A DNA stretch of 64,000 nt from Liolophura sinensis (taxonomy: Eukaryota > Mollusca > Polyplacophora > Chitonida > Chitonidae). The stretch is taken from assembly GCF_032854445.1 (NCBI RefSeq), contig NC_088298.1, forward strand, positions 21,601,295 through 21,665,294. The letters are read 5' to 3'. Below are positions 41,801 through 57,000 of the stretch, in pieces (position 1 is the stretch's first letter; every line of letters begins with the position of its first letter). The position numbers and the translations under genes were made by a program. A model generated the notes under the pieces. That model ran no database searches and was not told the DNA's origin. It was given only the letters and a program-made list of their open reading frames with translations.

Positions 41801-44800
41801 TCATGAAATAAGGCTGGATTAATAAATGCTAAATATCAAACCTTCATCCTCATACTTTAGACTGAAAGACCCATAAATGGTTGTAAATATAAAGTTTAGA
41901 TTGTCGATAACGAGTACAGGTAATTAAATAGTTCCCTTATTAATAATGTAAGTACGGATGTGTGTATATCAATTTAATTTTGCACCCTAAACATGATGAA
42001 TTAAATTATATCAGCCATGTAAATATCATCAGTAAAATAAACAAAATACAAAAAAAGATACCACAATTTCACAAGAAAAGAGCTTTACAAAGTTTCAGTA
42101 CTGTATATAACCAGACAACTCTACAGACTCAATTCATAGGATGGCAATATAACAAGCCCTGAACTTAACAATTTACAAGCAATTAGTTAATATATGAAGA
42201 GTGCCAGTTTGGGTACAATTTATGCACAAAATTATAATTTGATTTGGAGAGAAAATTACATTGGTTGGATTGGCCAATTCAGGGCTTCACCAACACTATA
42301 ATTTGATCAGTCAACACAGAATAATGCCTTCTGATTAGGTTATATCTGAATAAACACTTTTCAAACATGCAAAAAGGTTGAACAATTGCAGTATTAAAGC
42401 CAAAAATATTGTACAATTTCTAATGAAATCCAAGTACAAAGTATTGTACCACATTAACTTAACAGAGAAGTTTTCAACTTCGAACTCTTTTATCAGTGAA
42501 GGTAGAAACAGTCCAACTGTGTCATGAGACCTGTCAAGAGTGTTAGGCAACTATTTTTGTTTACATTTACTATAACATGGGCATCTGAAAAAAGCTTCAT
42601 AAAAAGTCAAAAACGCAGATGATCATGATGGAAAAAATTGAGAATCTATATGCTTGTGAACTTGAGAAGATCCAGAAGTAAAGAGGTGTCATCTGTGCCT
42701 CTGGAACAGGGTGACATGTGTAATGGGTAAATTAATATCAACAAAGGTTGCCTAACGTTTTTCACAAATCACATGGCAGAGTAGGACTGTTTGACAACAT
42801 AAGATTTAAAACTCGAAACTCCCTATATATTGTCAGCCATTCTGGTGCCAGATTAATATGGTGCTAGTATTGTGGCACTGTTCCAACATTGCTTCTAACT
42901 AAAGCAGGTTACTGAATACAACTCCAAGCAATGCACTAAATGCTGCTTGTCAATAAACAACAGAGGTTAAAGATTTAATATAATTGGGCTGTACGAAATT
43001 ATCTCCCTTGAGGTGACTCTCCCATTAAAAGACACATTCTTAGGAGTAAGCAGTGATGATGGTTTGGTGGGGCCTCAGAAAACGGCTAATGGCAAGTTTT
43101 TCGAGTTAAAGCACCATAAGCTGGTTGAAGCCTGAGATTTTAGACAGCTAGATTTTAATTTTGTTAAATTATTCAGAAAGCCCGGGATAAATGCTATGTA
43201 TTTTTTATATCCATTTGGAGGCGATAAATTTAAATATCCAGGCTCTCATTAAACACATTATAAACAGTTTCATCGAACTCTCTAGCTGAAAACATGGATT
43301 TCTTTCAAAATCTCTTGACCTTTTCATGACTCTCAAAGGCTAAATGAAATCATGTTTTTCTTAACATTCTATTGTTTAGAAAACATTTGTCAATGTTGTG
43401 ACATAACCTATACATACTTCAAGCTTAAATAGGCAAGGTCCTACTTCTTGTAGTTTTACATGTACCTACACCTTGAAAACTAATCTCATCTTGCTACATA
43501 TCAGTCACTTTACATATTTGACAAGGTATTAGCCATAGATCACATGGAGTTCTGCTTAACAAAAGTGCCAGCAAGCTACGGATGGTCATGGGTTTCCCCC
43601 GGGCTCTGCCCGGTTTCGTCCTATCATAAGGCTGGCCGCCGTCGTATAAGTGAAATATTCTTGAGTATGGCGTAAAACACCAATCAAATAAATAAATAAA
43701 TAATCAACATTTTGACAGTAAAACATTTACACAAATATAATACTCTATACAAATATTTGAACATGCATGTGCATTGCAAGAATTGCAAAACAATATATTA
43801 AGGACTCATTTAAATATGTGTCATGATGTGTCACTGTTAGATTAGTGTTAAAAGCAAGGCAATGGAGGGAGTGATCAAATGACCTTGAAAATTAAATCAA
43901 AGTCAACAAAAAAAAAAACCAAGTGTCCTACAACAGGACTGCCAATGACTATAAGTGCAGACTGCAATTCTTCTAATTCTTAAGACAGATATTGTGCTGA
44001 TAGGGAAGAATTACATTTCTCTCCCAGTTTTATTTTTGGAAAAGTCAAGATATGAATATGTTGTTCATTGGATGGGCTAACCATGTAGGAAAAAGGGAAC
44101 TAAATATTCCTGCTACAACTACATGTAGGTGTATACTTGCTAAAAAAAAAAGAAGACCTGGTGCCCCAAAATTAGAAGAATTAGAGCATGTGAAACAAAT
44201 GAGTTCACATCAGAGTCAATAAAAACGATGTGTTCTTCTGCTAAGTGCGCTAGGTGTTTGTTGTAAATTTCTGAAGGGGTTCAGAAGATGGCATGTTTAC
44301 AACCACAGCTGTACAAGACAAAATAGTACTGTACATATGTCACCTAGAGTTTGGTAGGCCCAATGTAAAACTTAACTTCTAAAAGTGTATAAGAGCTTTA
44401 CATTGATACTTTTGATATTAACGTTTGAGTTTTTCTGATATTTATTTATTTATTTATTTATTTCTGTTTATTTCGTTGGAGTTGATTGCCATTCTCAAGG
44501 ATATTTCACTTATATGTCAGTGGCCATGACATTATGTTGGGAGGAAACCTTTTTTTCTGATAAGAAATTCATCAAGCTTCAAAAAAAAAAAAAAAACACT
44601 TTTAGGAGGTAAAATTTATAAAATCAAAAATGATAAACTTTAGATGAAATGCAGTAACTTTAATGACCTCTATGGCCTTTAAAATAGATTTACTAAGGTC
44701 ACAGGAATAGGGTTCTCATCAATGCGCATGTGCATGTATATTACAATGTGCTACCCTAATGCTTCAACCTTTTCAACCACCTCGGACACCAATATTTTGA

Positions 44801-44963
44801 CACATTCTGAGTAAACTGTGGGGTGTAGAGAAATTTGCACAGTTTAATAAAGCTTCCATCTTTAATGACCCAAACAAATCATTTTTAACGTCATTTTCAT
44901 AAGAATTATATGCATACATTCCACTGAAAAAAAAAAGTGCTTTAGTGGTTGAAAATGTTGAAG

Positions 44964-45004
<41 letters not shown>

Positions 45005-48000
45005 GACAGTAATTAAATTGGCTAATTATAAGAGCATCCAAGAGGTAAGAGTGTTTACAAACAAATGGACAGATGGACTGATGAACTGATAATAACCCGT
45101 TAATAATTTTGTCCCAGAGACAAAAATTGCTGCAATGAAAAATCATCTTCAAGAAACCTGACAATATTAATTTAAAAATCTCTTCAGATTCGTGACAGAG
45201 TAATATAAACACAAAAAAAAGCACTCAGGGTGCCTGGCTTAAAATTGCGACTCATCTGTAGACCGGCCTTGATTATCATTCATCAAAAGAGTTTGTGAAC
45301 TGCCTTTAGGGATAGAGAGTATATTAAAACCAGAAAAAGCTCAGACGAAAGCAAACGTGGCATCAGCAGTGAGAGTTAAACTGTGATCAAGAGAGAGGTG
45401 ATTGTGCTATGACAAAAAAAAAAAAACAAACGCACTGCAGTTTCAAAGAGTGTTGAAATGTTTTAAAGTTGATAGAAGAAATTTACACCTTTGTGTCAAA
45501 AAAAAAGGAGAGAAAAATATCTGGAATGTTTGAGCCCATGAACATGATAAACAGTTTTAAAGTTAATTTTTTTTTTTTGAATGCAGGTTTGATCATTCCA
45601 GTCATTTTTTTTTCACTCTAATAACATGTGTTCTTCTTCGAAAAAGTGGAAAAAAACTACTGCATAATATTCCATTCAAAAATGGAGAGAAAAAAACCCA
45701 AAACAAAACAAATAAATAAAGCTTTTTCATAGATTCCAGTGGGAAACTGCTTCTCAGCCAAATAATTGTGCAATGTAACCCAAGATAGTGACACAACGTA
45801 TGTGAAAAGCTCGGAAAAAACAGGATACCTTGATCGTAAAGGCAGCCATTTTGAACGTCCCGAAAAATACCTCTTAAATCTTGGCACACTGAGTTGAAAC
45901 AACACAACACATTATCATTGGTAATTATAATTTTAGTAAGCAAATTATGTTGTCTTCTGTATAAAATTATGTTCGCTCTGCTATATACAATGCTCTCTGC
46001 TTGGCAACTGAATGATGTTCCTTGGTTACTTGACGGATGGTGTAGGGCTTATGTATTTACTTACATGCAACTACCCAGTAATGTTGTTGATTTCATTTCT
46101 ATGGTATTTTAGTATGAAAAATTAACTGCAGCATAGATTTCAGATTATTCACATTGTAACGGAATGAATTATAAATTTCAAACTTAGTAGCTTAAAATTA
46201 AGAAAACGCTAAATCCAGATAATCAAGAGGAAGTGCACAGAAGAAAAATTTTTCTGCATCAAAATTACTTAAAATGCGGAGATTACAAGTTAATGCTTGA
46301 GACAATTTTGTTTTGCCACATAAAAAAGTCAAATGCAGCTGTAATTAGCTTCAGCCTGTCAAGACTATAAATAATTAAATTATTTAAATAATTTTTGCAA
46401 AAAAACACAAATTTTCTGAACGTACAAACATGTTTTATATTATTTATCACTCTTAAGAAATAAATGACGTACGACATTATAAAAATGCGTACACATGAGC
46501 AAAGCCACAATGTCAGCATCACAATACCGTTCATATTTCACACTAAATTATTCATACTCACACAGACAAATTATCCACATGACCATTTGGCAAGGATTTT
46601 CGCTTCAACGTCGGAGATGATGTTCCAGGATCTTTGGAATCTTGGTTGCCATGGTCACCAATGTCATCATCGGCATCTCTCGTTATCACTTCCTCCTCGT
46701 CCTCCGAGATCGCAGGCAACATCACTTCCACCTGTCTATTGGCAGTTTCTCCACCACCCTGAATAAATTAACATACATTATGGTAATGGACGTCATGAAT
46801 ATTTACAAGCGCTGATTAGTTCATATATTTATTTGTTGAGTTGACGACATTAAACTCGAAAACACTTCCATGGTGGGCAATTTTAATAGGCAGAAGAAAC
46901 CAGAGAGAGGCTATAGGCTAGAGCCACTAACCTCTGACAAGTTACTAACAAACTTTTTCCTGTGTCATACTAATATGCAGACCATACTGATGGAAGACAG
47001 GAGATTTATAATGAATGTCAGACTGTAAAAGACCAAATGATCACGAATCATCAAAATGTTAGCGAACGAATCCACAAATTCCCTATCCAAGCAGCAATTT
47101 AATACAGAGCTGAATGGATTCCTTTGTAACATTATACCTCTCAATGTTATTATTCTTTCCTCAGGTTACACCAGCCTTATTTTGTGTTCGTGTTGGCCAG
47201 TCAGCTTGAAAAAATCATCCAACACTGAGCAAAGATTCACTCTGCCCACAAAACAACAATGACAAATGATGTGGACTGCTGTGATGAACGAGAGTCAGTC
47301 AAAGCCAAATGTATTTAAGTGAATCCCAAGATGGATTCTTCGAACTTAACAACAACGGTCTCCTGGTTCATCAGTGCAACGTTACCATGGTAACAATCTT
47401 GGTGGCCTAAATCCTGTACTCACCTCTTCTGCTCCCTCGATGTCATCCCGGAGGTTAAAGGTCAAGTCATGTTGAATGTCCTCCGCAAATTTCTCCGCGA
47501 AGTCTGGATACTGTACGATTTCTTCCACCAGGCCTTTAATGTTGACACACTGTAACTCGCAATATGTCAGCGACTTGACGTCCGCACTTGACATCGCTAC
47601 AGGGTCTTCAAAATTGATGTCTGTGCCAAACATATCTCCCTTACCTGGAAATGGCAAACAAAAACTTGTATGAGTTCATGATAAATCACTGTGTATATAC
47701 ACTTACGGCTTTATAATGAGATATAATAGATTGTTTTTCGAATAGTTCGTCAACACTCGGTCAACCTCAGAAAATTCTTTGTTGGGCGCATTGCCATACC
47801 CTGTCAGAGAAAGTCGAGTAGGTAATTAACAGGGCATTTTCATTTTCATATCCCGATTGGTGAAAGAGGGGTTTTAAAGAAACCAACACGAATTAAAAAA
47901 AAAACTACCATCAATCTGGTTTTTTTTTCATCTAAAGCCTAATCATTCAATATGGGTGTCCCATTGCTATTTATTAGTTATTAAAACAAATTTTCACTTA

Positions 48001-51000
48001 CATAATGGCAGGGGTATAAACTACCAGCCTTTTGGCAAGTTATTGCTGAACTTTTTCATCCGCATGCACACCCTAACAAGTGGTTTTTAACTAACATTAG
48101 ATTCCCCACATTGACATACCAGTGACATCTGTCATTAACAAAGGCAGCCAGAAACAGCGAGAGCAATGGAATCCAGAAATTCTCTGTTCTAGACAGGAAT
48201 CTGATCCAAGAAAAAATAAAACTACCCTGATTTGGTCATTCACCTAATTTCAAGTTAATCTACTAAAAAAAAAAGCCCAGGTAATCGGTTCTTTTTTACA
48301 CAACATAATTAAGGCTCTCACAAAAAAATTTTTTTTTAGTGTAAATCAAACAGTCTCTGCATAAACAATAACAAAAAAATAAGAAATACCACAAAAATTG
48401 CCAAATAGAAATGAAGACGTATCTGTCGGTCAAATAATATTTAAAGACACCACTAATTACAAAAATTGTGTGCATTAGCGTGGCCAAGCTATTCTTGTAA
48501 TCAGTATTTTTTTTTCACATTCTTGATTGCTGCATTCACCATGGTTATATTCCAATTCAGCAAAAGAAAAAAATAAAACATTTTACTTCGTTAATTGAAG
48601 AAAAACACTTTCTCCATCATGTCCTGTCATCATGACGTGTACAAAAAATAAATATCAGCGAACTTAAACAAATCATATATAAACATAATTACTGCTCGGT
48701 TGTTTTGGTTTCATTTTCTTGCATACAGGTACGGTAATAAAAAGAGTATTAACAGCTATTTGGAAACATTCCATTTCAAATGAACTATTACTGGATAATT
48801 TTTTTTCGGGAGGTCTAACGTACTTTCTAGGAATTAACAGCAGAAATTTTAGCGGTCAAATTAAACTGTCAGTTATGGTTTTGAGCCATTATTATATTGT
48901 CAGAGGTCTGGCAATTCCCCAACTTAAATTTCTAGCCCTATACGGCAGCTTTTTTAGTTTCTGGCTTTCTGATCGTTGCTTAATACAATATACTCGAGAA
49001 CTTTGACTTATGCATGTATTTATTTATTTAATTGGTATTTTATGCCATACTCAAAAGTGTTTCATTTATACGCCGGCCGCCAGCATTATGGTGGGAGGAA
49101 ACTAGGCAGAGCCTGTGGGACACTCACGACCATCCGCAAGCTGCTGACAGACTTTCCCACGTACGGCAGGAGAGGAAGTCAGCATGAGCTGGACTTGAAC
49201 TCACAGCATTTATGCATGTACAATTTGGGGCCAGGGTGTTATGGGCAGAGGTTTGAGAAACCACTTAAAGTGCTAGGAGTATGTTAAAACCACTAGCTTC
49301 TGGTGAACTTTTCCATGTACGGCAATGATATAAAGTCACGTCATGGTGGAAGGCAAGTGGTTTCTTGAGCAGACTTCATGTAAGACTACATGAAACAGCA
49401 TATAGTTGATCACTCTTAATGCCACCAAATTCACTGTTTGAGAATGGGATTGAACCCACGAACATAGTTCATTTGATTTTGAGGCATTAAAAAAGTGACT
49501 TTATCACTAGACAATGACAACTCCCCTCTCCCCAACCACTGCACTTTTTTCACATACTATCATCAATCATGCTTCGAAGAAAATTTACCCGAAAGAAACT
49601 TATTGCAAGTCTATATCATTTAGCTGGCTATATACAAAACACCCATAATAACCCAGGTTGTAACCATGAAGAAATGATACAGCCCCATGGACCATGAACT
49701 TGCGCTGAATCTGTGCTACCTCCAAAAGTGCAATGCCAATTAATCACAATGATACGTTCATTGTTAATCATTCATTTCTATAAATCATTAACTGTCACAT
49801 TAATTATCTTATTTTTGGTTATTAATAGCTATTTGCGAGGACTTTATGACAAGCAATATTTAAAGCATCTCATTATTTGAGAGCAATGTAACGACATCAA
49901 CACATATCATTTTCCTCTTTTCCAAAAAAACTGTTGAAGAATTTAATGCGCTACTCAGTGACCACAGAAATTCGGTTGCAATATGAAACTGATAGAGAGG
50001 AAACCTTATAAAACAGGACCGATACTATGTACAGTTCAGAATGATTTATACTGAATGTACCATAATTTGATTCCTATACACTGAAGAATCCTTCAAAACA
50101 AAATCTTCGGCCCTTTGTGTAAACTTTGCCTAGTGTGACTTTTGTGAGGGTGACGTTGAATCAAGCAGCTATGACACTGAGCAGGACTAGTTTTTATGTT
50201 GGAAAAACGTCAAAAGCATTTGGCAGTTATATACAATGTCATCTGTGGCTAGAAATCATCAACGATGGGCTGATGTGCCATGTCTTTCATGCTCAAAGTG
50301 AGTGTTAATGGCATCAGATGTCATTTCAAGGCCTTTTGTGCTTCTGAAAGTGAGTGTAGGCATCAGAAGTGTCATTTCAAGGCCTTTTTGCTTCTGAAAA
50401 TGAGTGTAGGCATCAGAAGTATCATTTCAAGGCCTTTTGTGCTTCTGAAAGTGAGTGTAGGCATCAGAAGTGTCATTTCAAGGCCTTTTGTGCTTCTGAA
50501 AGTGAGTGAAGGCATCAGAAGTGTCATTTCAAGGCCTTTTTGCTTCTGAAAGAGAGTGTAGCCATCAGATGTACATGTCATTTTAAGATGCTTATGGCTT
50601 CTGGACATGTATTTATACCACATTTTAGGTGAACTACGGTATAAAATAAAATAAGACCATCAGGTTTCTTCCTGATATATTGTACAGACACACTGTTTCT
50701 CTACACACTTTTCTAAGGCTTCCAAAGTGCCAAGCTAGGATATGGATGAATCCTTATTTTCTCATACCCCGAGGTATCGCCCGCGGGAGACGGGAAGGTA
50801 AATGAAATATGGGGCATGAGCGAAAGCATGATTAATTAGGAGTGATATCAAAGCCCAAGGCTGTGCGATAGCTGAAGACATGGAAAAACAGAAACTGCGT
50901 TTACAGTGGCAGAGAGAGTACATCAGATAACAGACGGTTCTCCTTAAAGACTCCTTCTCCACTGGCCAGAAGATTTAATTGTGTTGCTACATGTATAATA

Positions 51001-54000
51001 ATTAGAGCAGAGCGGAATTGCTAGGAGATCTGTCCTTGAGCTGTGAAAACGCTACACAATATGGCCTCCAGTGCAACATAATTCTTGTAAAAATGGAAAA
51101 AACAAGATGGCCCCTTGCTCTATATCTCTGAGGCATAATTATCACACACACATTTGCCTACTACTACACACACACACACACTTGCCTATTACTACACACT
51201 CATTTGCCTATTACTGTACACACACATTTGCCTATTACTACACACACATTTGCCTATTACTACACATACGTGTATTTGTATAAATAGAAACAATGGGACT
51301 ACATTGTGTGAGTTTGCAAAGAAATAAAAAATTAAGCTCGCTGAAATTCTGCAAACATTCAACATCACAATCACAACAAACGTCAACATCGTATATTGGT
51401 ACTATGCAATAATAAGATTTAAAGAGCAACTACAAATACAAATACTACAAAACATAAAAATAATTCTTTAACATATGACTGTGACAAATTATATATACGT
51501 AATAAGGTACATTGCTTGTTATTGCTAAACACCATTTTTTTTTTAAAGATTTCATGCAAGGCTTATTTGGTCGGAAATAGATTATTGCACCGATGGTCAC
51601 ACCTGCATGATGCAAGCATCCACAAATAGGACATCAAGGACCAGTTCGTAACATGTTTTATTGTTTTCTTCTAGAGATTTTCTGGCTAAGAAACGTTTGA
51701 CCATCTGACTCCTATGCATATCAAAACCAGGACATGCTAGCTCTAACTGTGACAGTGTTTTGTTTTAATCGAATCCAGCTTTAAGGGTCGATAGCAAAAA
51801 CAACTATCAGTACTGGTCAGTGCGCAGGAGTGCTCCAAATTAACACCGGTCAGCTGGTCTAAGGCTAGTGGTGTTTTGGTCCTGCCAGTAGAGTTAAACA
51901 TGCACTGGTACAACTGACCTGTGATGTATCAACTTTTAACTTAAGTTATCAATGACTACATTAATAAACCTTTTTAAAAGGTATGCCAGTAACCTTCAAA
52001 TGGTTGTGGCTCTCTGCAGTTTTCTTTCACCACGATGCTGAGTGTCAAATATTATAAAATAAATAAGTACACGTACATTAATGAAAAAATTCACCTAAAA
52101 GAATGTACCTCCAGTGAGGCAGCACTGTATGTATATATGTTGGCAATGAGTCCAATCCTGAAGATGTTTTGCCTATTTAAGTCACTTGATTTCCCAACAT
52201 TTACCAACCTCAATTAAAGTGATTTATTCATTTATTTGATTGGTGTTATTACGCAGTACTCAAGGATATTTCACTTATACGACAGCGGCCAGCATTATGG
52301 TGGGTTCAAACCAGGCAGAGCCCCAGGGAAACCCACGACCATTTGCAGGTTGCTGACAGACCTTTCCACGTACGGCAGGAGAGGAAGCCAGCATGAGCTG
52401 GACAAACTCACAGTGACCCCACTGGTGAGAGGCTCCTGGGTCATGCTGTGCTGGCATGCTTTCCTCCATGGCTATGGAGGCCCTTCAAGTAAAATGAAGA
52501 AATTCTCTCTTAATTCCTAACTAAATATTGGGAAGTGACACATGTATTGCACTTGCATGCATAAATTTATTCCAGAACTTTCCACTTTCATGGCAGCCAC
52601 GTGGAGGATACCAGCATGCAAGGAGTATAATAAAATCTGACCTTGGCCAATTGGCAAGAAATACACAGAGGTGAGGTTTTCAAACTTCTGACAAACCATA
52701 AATGACCAAAAATTTTGTCCATGACTAACTTGTTTAGACAGGTGTTTTGAGGTTTGCTTAGAACATGGGATGATATGATACTCAAAAATTTCAGCATTAA
52801 AAATAAAATATTTTGTGACATTTATTTGCCCCTAAAAATGCACTTTTGTGGATCATTTACGGTATGTCATACATGTACGACAAGTGCTCTGAACTTCATG
52901 TAAGGCTACGTGTGACAGCGTCATCAATACTTATTGACACCAATTCAGCCACAAGACCACTGGAAGTAAAAGAATTTTAAAACCTCCCTACCAAGAATGG
53001 TACTGAGCTTCTGCTTACACCAGAGTGACCATTTCTGAATAAACCTTTTTTGGCTTACCTAAAATGGCCACGACCATTCCCTTTTTCAGGATCTCCATTG
53101 ATCCGCTACACAGGAAGTACACATAATTAATGGCATCGCCTTTGTGAATGAGGTATTCTCCAGGGGCACAGAAGTTTCTGCGTATTTGAAGAGAAATTGA
53201 TTTTAAGCATCCCTGAGTGGCACTCTCAAAAATAGGCAGGCAGAGGATTTCCTTGTTGAGGTGCAAACTAATCTCCCCCCTCATCTCTTCTGGGAAGTCC
53301 TTTAACACCTGAGAGAGGAGATAAACAAACAGGAAAAAACAGGAATTGAAAAACATGAATGTGATAAAACAAGAGATAAGTCTGAAAACCGCAGCAACAT
53401 AAAATAAGAGACCAAAACCGGAGAATCGTAAACTATGAGGAAAGGAAACCACAGCATCGTAAAACTGGAGGTAAAATTACAAACATGCACATAATAAAAA
53501 GGACAAATAATTCATCAATCTTTTAAAAACTCTGACAGTGTTTTTTTACTCTTGGTTTGATTTGGGTTTAATGTTGCTTTCAACAATATTTCGGGCATAT
53601 CACCATCGTGTCTTTTTGAAGCAAGCATGCACATTTACAGTGCTGCCTCACTGGAATGGCATGCTGAAGGCACCGCATTATACTATCACCATGCCGACCA
53701 ATGCTTGGTCTATTGCTCTGATGATTTATTTATTTCATTTCCATTTTAAGCCACACTTAAAAATTTTTCTGATTATACACTACTACACCCATCATTATGG
53801 TGGTGAAAATTCATGACCATCCGCAGGTTGCTGACAGACTTTAATGTCCACATTCAACCACAGAGGAAGCCAGCATGAGCTGTCCTTGAACTGATCATGG
53901 CGTGATTGGTCTAACAATCAAGTGAAAGAAGCATGCACCAGACAATTCAGCTTATCCTAAGATGTAATTACCTTATCTAACACACCTGGAAATTAACCCT

Positions 54001-57000
54001 TGATTAATTCATTTGAGTTCTATCTAAAAGACCCATACCTCATTGATATCTATCCCATGATTCATAGACCACATGGTTTGGAAGTACTCATACATTCGCT
54101 GCTTCAAGGGTTTAGGAATGTGGTAGGTATGGAAGAAGTCTTTTAGGTCTTTGGTTTTTGAGTGATAGGAAGCCCTTCGCGCGTACATACGCTGAATGAT
54201 CGCTGTCACATTACCAAACACCACAGCGTGCATCATGGCTGAAAAGAGAACACAGAAAATTTTACTGTGTTATTAACTTATGTATTCCATTCATTTTTAA
54301 TACCCATATACTCTCTATTAGTTAGGTTTAACAGTGGATGGTGGAAACCATGGACATGGTAAGAATGTGCCGAGGAAACCATGGTAAGAGCAACACCAGT
54401 GATCACTCTTCAATAAGTGGAGGAAACCAAGGTCAGAGAGACACCAGTGACCACTCTTCAATGAGTAAAGGAAACTAATGTCAGAGTGACACCTGATGAC
54501 CACTCTTCAATGGGTGGAGGAAACCAAGGTTAGAGAAACACCAGTGACAACTCTTCAACGGGTGGAGGAAATCAAGGGTTGAGAGATACCAGTGACCATT
54601 CTTCAATGGGTAGATGAAACCAAGGCTAGAGCAAACACCAATGACCATTCTTCAATGGGTACAGGAAACCAAGGTTAGAGAGAAACCAGTGACCACTCTT
54701 CCATGGGTGGAGGAAATCAAGGCTAGAGAGACACCAGTGATCACTCTTCATTGGGTGGAGGACACTAAAGATAGAGACACACTAGTGACCACTCTTCAAT
54801 GGGTAGAGGAAACCAAGGTTAGAGAGACACCAGTGACCACTCTTCAATGGGTAGAGGAAACCAAGGCTAGAGCAAACACCAATGATCATTCTTCAATGGG
54901 TGCAGGAAACCAAGGTTACAGAGACACCAGTGACCACTCTTCAATGGGTAGAGGAAACCAAGGCTAGAGCAAACACCAATAACCATTCTTCAATGGGTGC
55001 AGGAAACCAAGGTTACAGAGACACCTGTGACCACTCTTCAATACCCAGAGGAAACCATGGACATTGGTTTGAGCAACAGGCAGGCACCTGGCAGATCACC
55101 TGAGCTAATGAGGGCTAATGAGGGTTTTGGTAAATAAGAAATTCCTTTGACCAAGAATCTGACACAGGCCAATTTTCAGGTGCCAAGAGCAATACAAGCA
55201 ATACAAAATTTTCAACCCTTACATAGTTATGCATTGAACTAAACATGATCTAAAAATAATGATATATTCCACTGGCATCTTTGGTATTGATTCTTTAGTC
55301 AACTGAACCACTGAATTAACACCACTACCTATACTGTAAGTCTTCAACCTTTTTGTCTTCTAAAGGACATTTTCATTGGAATTTATGCACACAATTATTG
55401 TGAAAATGACATGCAAAGTGATTTGTTTGTATCACTAAAGAAGCAAGCTTCATAAAACTGTGTAAATTATTTCTCTACATACGGAAGTTTGTTTCAAAAT
55501 ATTGATGGTTGCAATGGCTGAAGAATCAAGATGAATTCCCTGCCGATCTTCGAGAATCCGACCATATCAGGTTAAACAGATTAGGTGGAAAAAATATTAC
55601 CACATCATTTACACTTCAGATGACACCTTGGCTGGCTCATTATAATTACTAACATCTCCACATGTGACGGGACAAAGATGCTGATTACATTCACCCCAGG
55701 GCAGTGCTGAGAATAAACTGGCCAAACTTCACGCACTACGCTTCAGCCATCTCTAATTTGGCACAGCGCCAAATTTTAGGTGAAAACGCAGGCCATTATA
55801 GGTCAGCATCAAATTCTTGTTGAAATATCGATAATTAAGTCGTAAAAGGTCTCACAAGCTTTTGATCCACTTTATTTGATAAAATTAAAAATGGTATATT
55901 ATAAATATAGATAAAATTTCCACTCTATACCATATATGTTTTTGAAAGAACGAGGTTTAAGTTACATGATAATGACCCCATCATGTGGATCGAAAACATG
56001 TAGATGTGAAACCTGCTTTACAGTTATGAGGTGATCCGTCGACTTCATTATTATTTCTGAACCCGTGTATAATTCTGAATCTTAAGCTGTGTGTAAGAAC
56101 AGTGTTACTGATAACGTTCACCTTCCATGATTTCATTTTTTTCCTTGTAAAAGTTTTGTTTTCAAGAATTTCTTGTTTCAGAGTTCTCTTTAAGTTATAT
56201 TGAGATAATAAGAAAATGCACTGACGACGTCCCGTGAGTGCACTTTGTTCATATTTATAGTACGAATTGCACTAGATAATGGATGCCATAAGTGTGCAGA
56301 GTGATATCAAGTGTGTTATCTCCCCTTGACGCAACCAGAAACACAGCTTACAACTTGAAAAGTGTATTTCTTGTATCAAATCGCTGACAGACAGCGTGAG
56401 GCCACTACATGGCCAGAAGACATATTCACAAATGTCAGCTCTATAACCTCTTATGCATCTGGTTCTCAACTTTAATGAAACCGTAGCTAAAGCCTGGAAA
56501 AATATCTTTATTCCGCTGTGTTTCATTCATATTACAGGGTTGATTATTAAGTAATTTTTTAATTTGTCGGAAATATTACAATAATGAAAAAGAGAACAAG
56601 GAATAACATTATGAGATAGCTAATCTCTCTGTCACAACCTCTTTAAAAAGTTACTGAAGCACCACGAATGTCACTGTAAGAAATGCCACCATCCTGATAT
56701 GACCAGGCACATTTAATTTCTGCTTTTTCCTTCCTAAAAAATTAATTTTTCTTTTCACAGTTTAAAACTGGTAATAGAATCGATATCAAAATGCCCTGGC
56801 AAATAAACAACGCAGCTATTATTAGTTATAAAAGTTTCAAAGATTATAATAATGAATCTTTTTAATAATAAAGCAAATGTTCATAGACTCAATAAGATAC
56901 CGAATATTGGTATGCTTATCAGGATATTCACCCAAATAATCCCACGCTGAATTCACAAACAAATATTCCTTCTTGTTCATTTCACTGCATATTATTAAAA

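Larger units (their letters stand above)
41700..46561. other. Elk intron, no gene seen
   Basis: Apart from a SINE at 43560-43707, a SINE fragment at 44440-44552, palindromic element C at 44749-44964 and a microsatellite, this interval is plain A+T-rich intron. Confidence 0.6.
47645..53058. other. Elk intron, no gene seen
   Basis: Contains two reverse-strand family A SINEs, two minisatellites (50290-50575 and 51140-51275) and palindromic element E copy 2. No additional exon was recognised. Confidence 0.6.

Noticed and set aside
54614-55103. 117-codon repetitive frame on the + strand
   Set aside because: 48-bp minisatellite (multiple of three keeps a frame open) inside an Elk intron.
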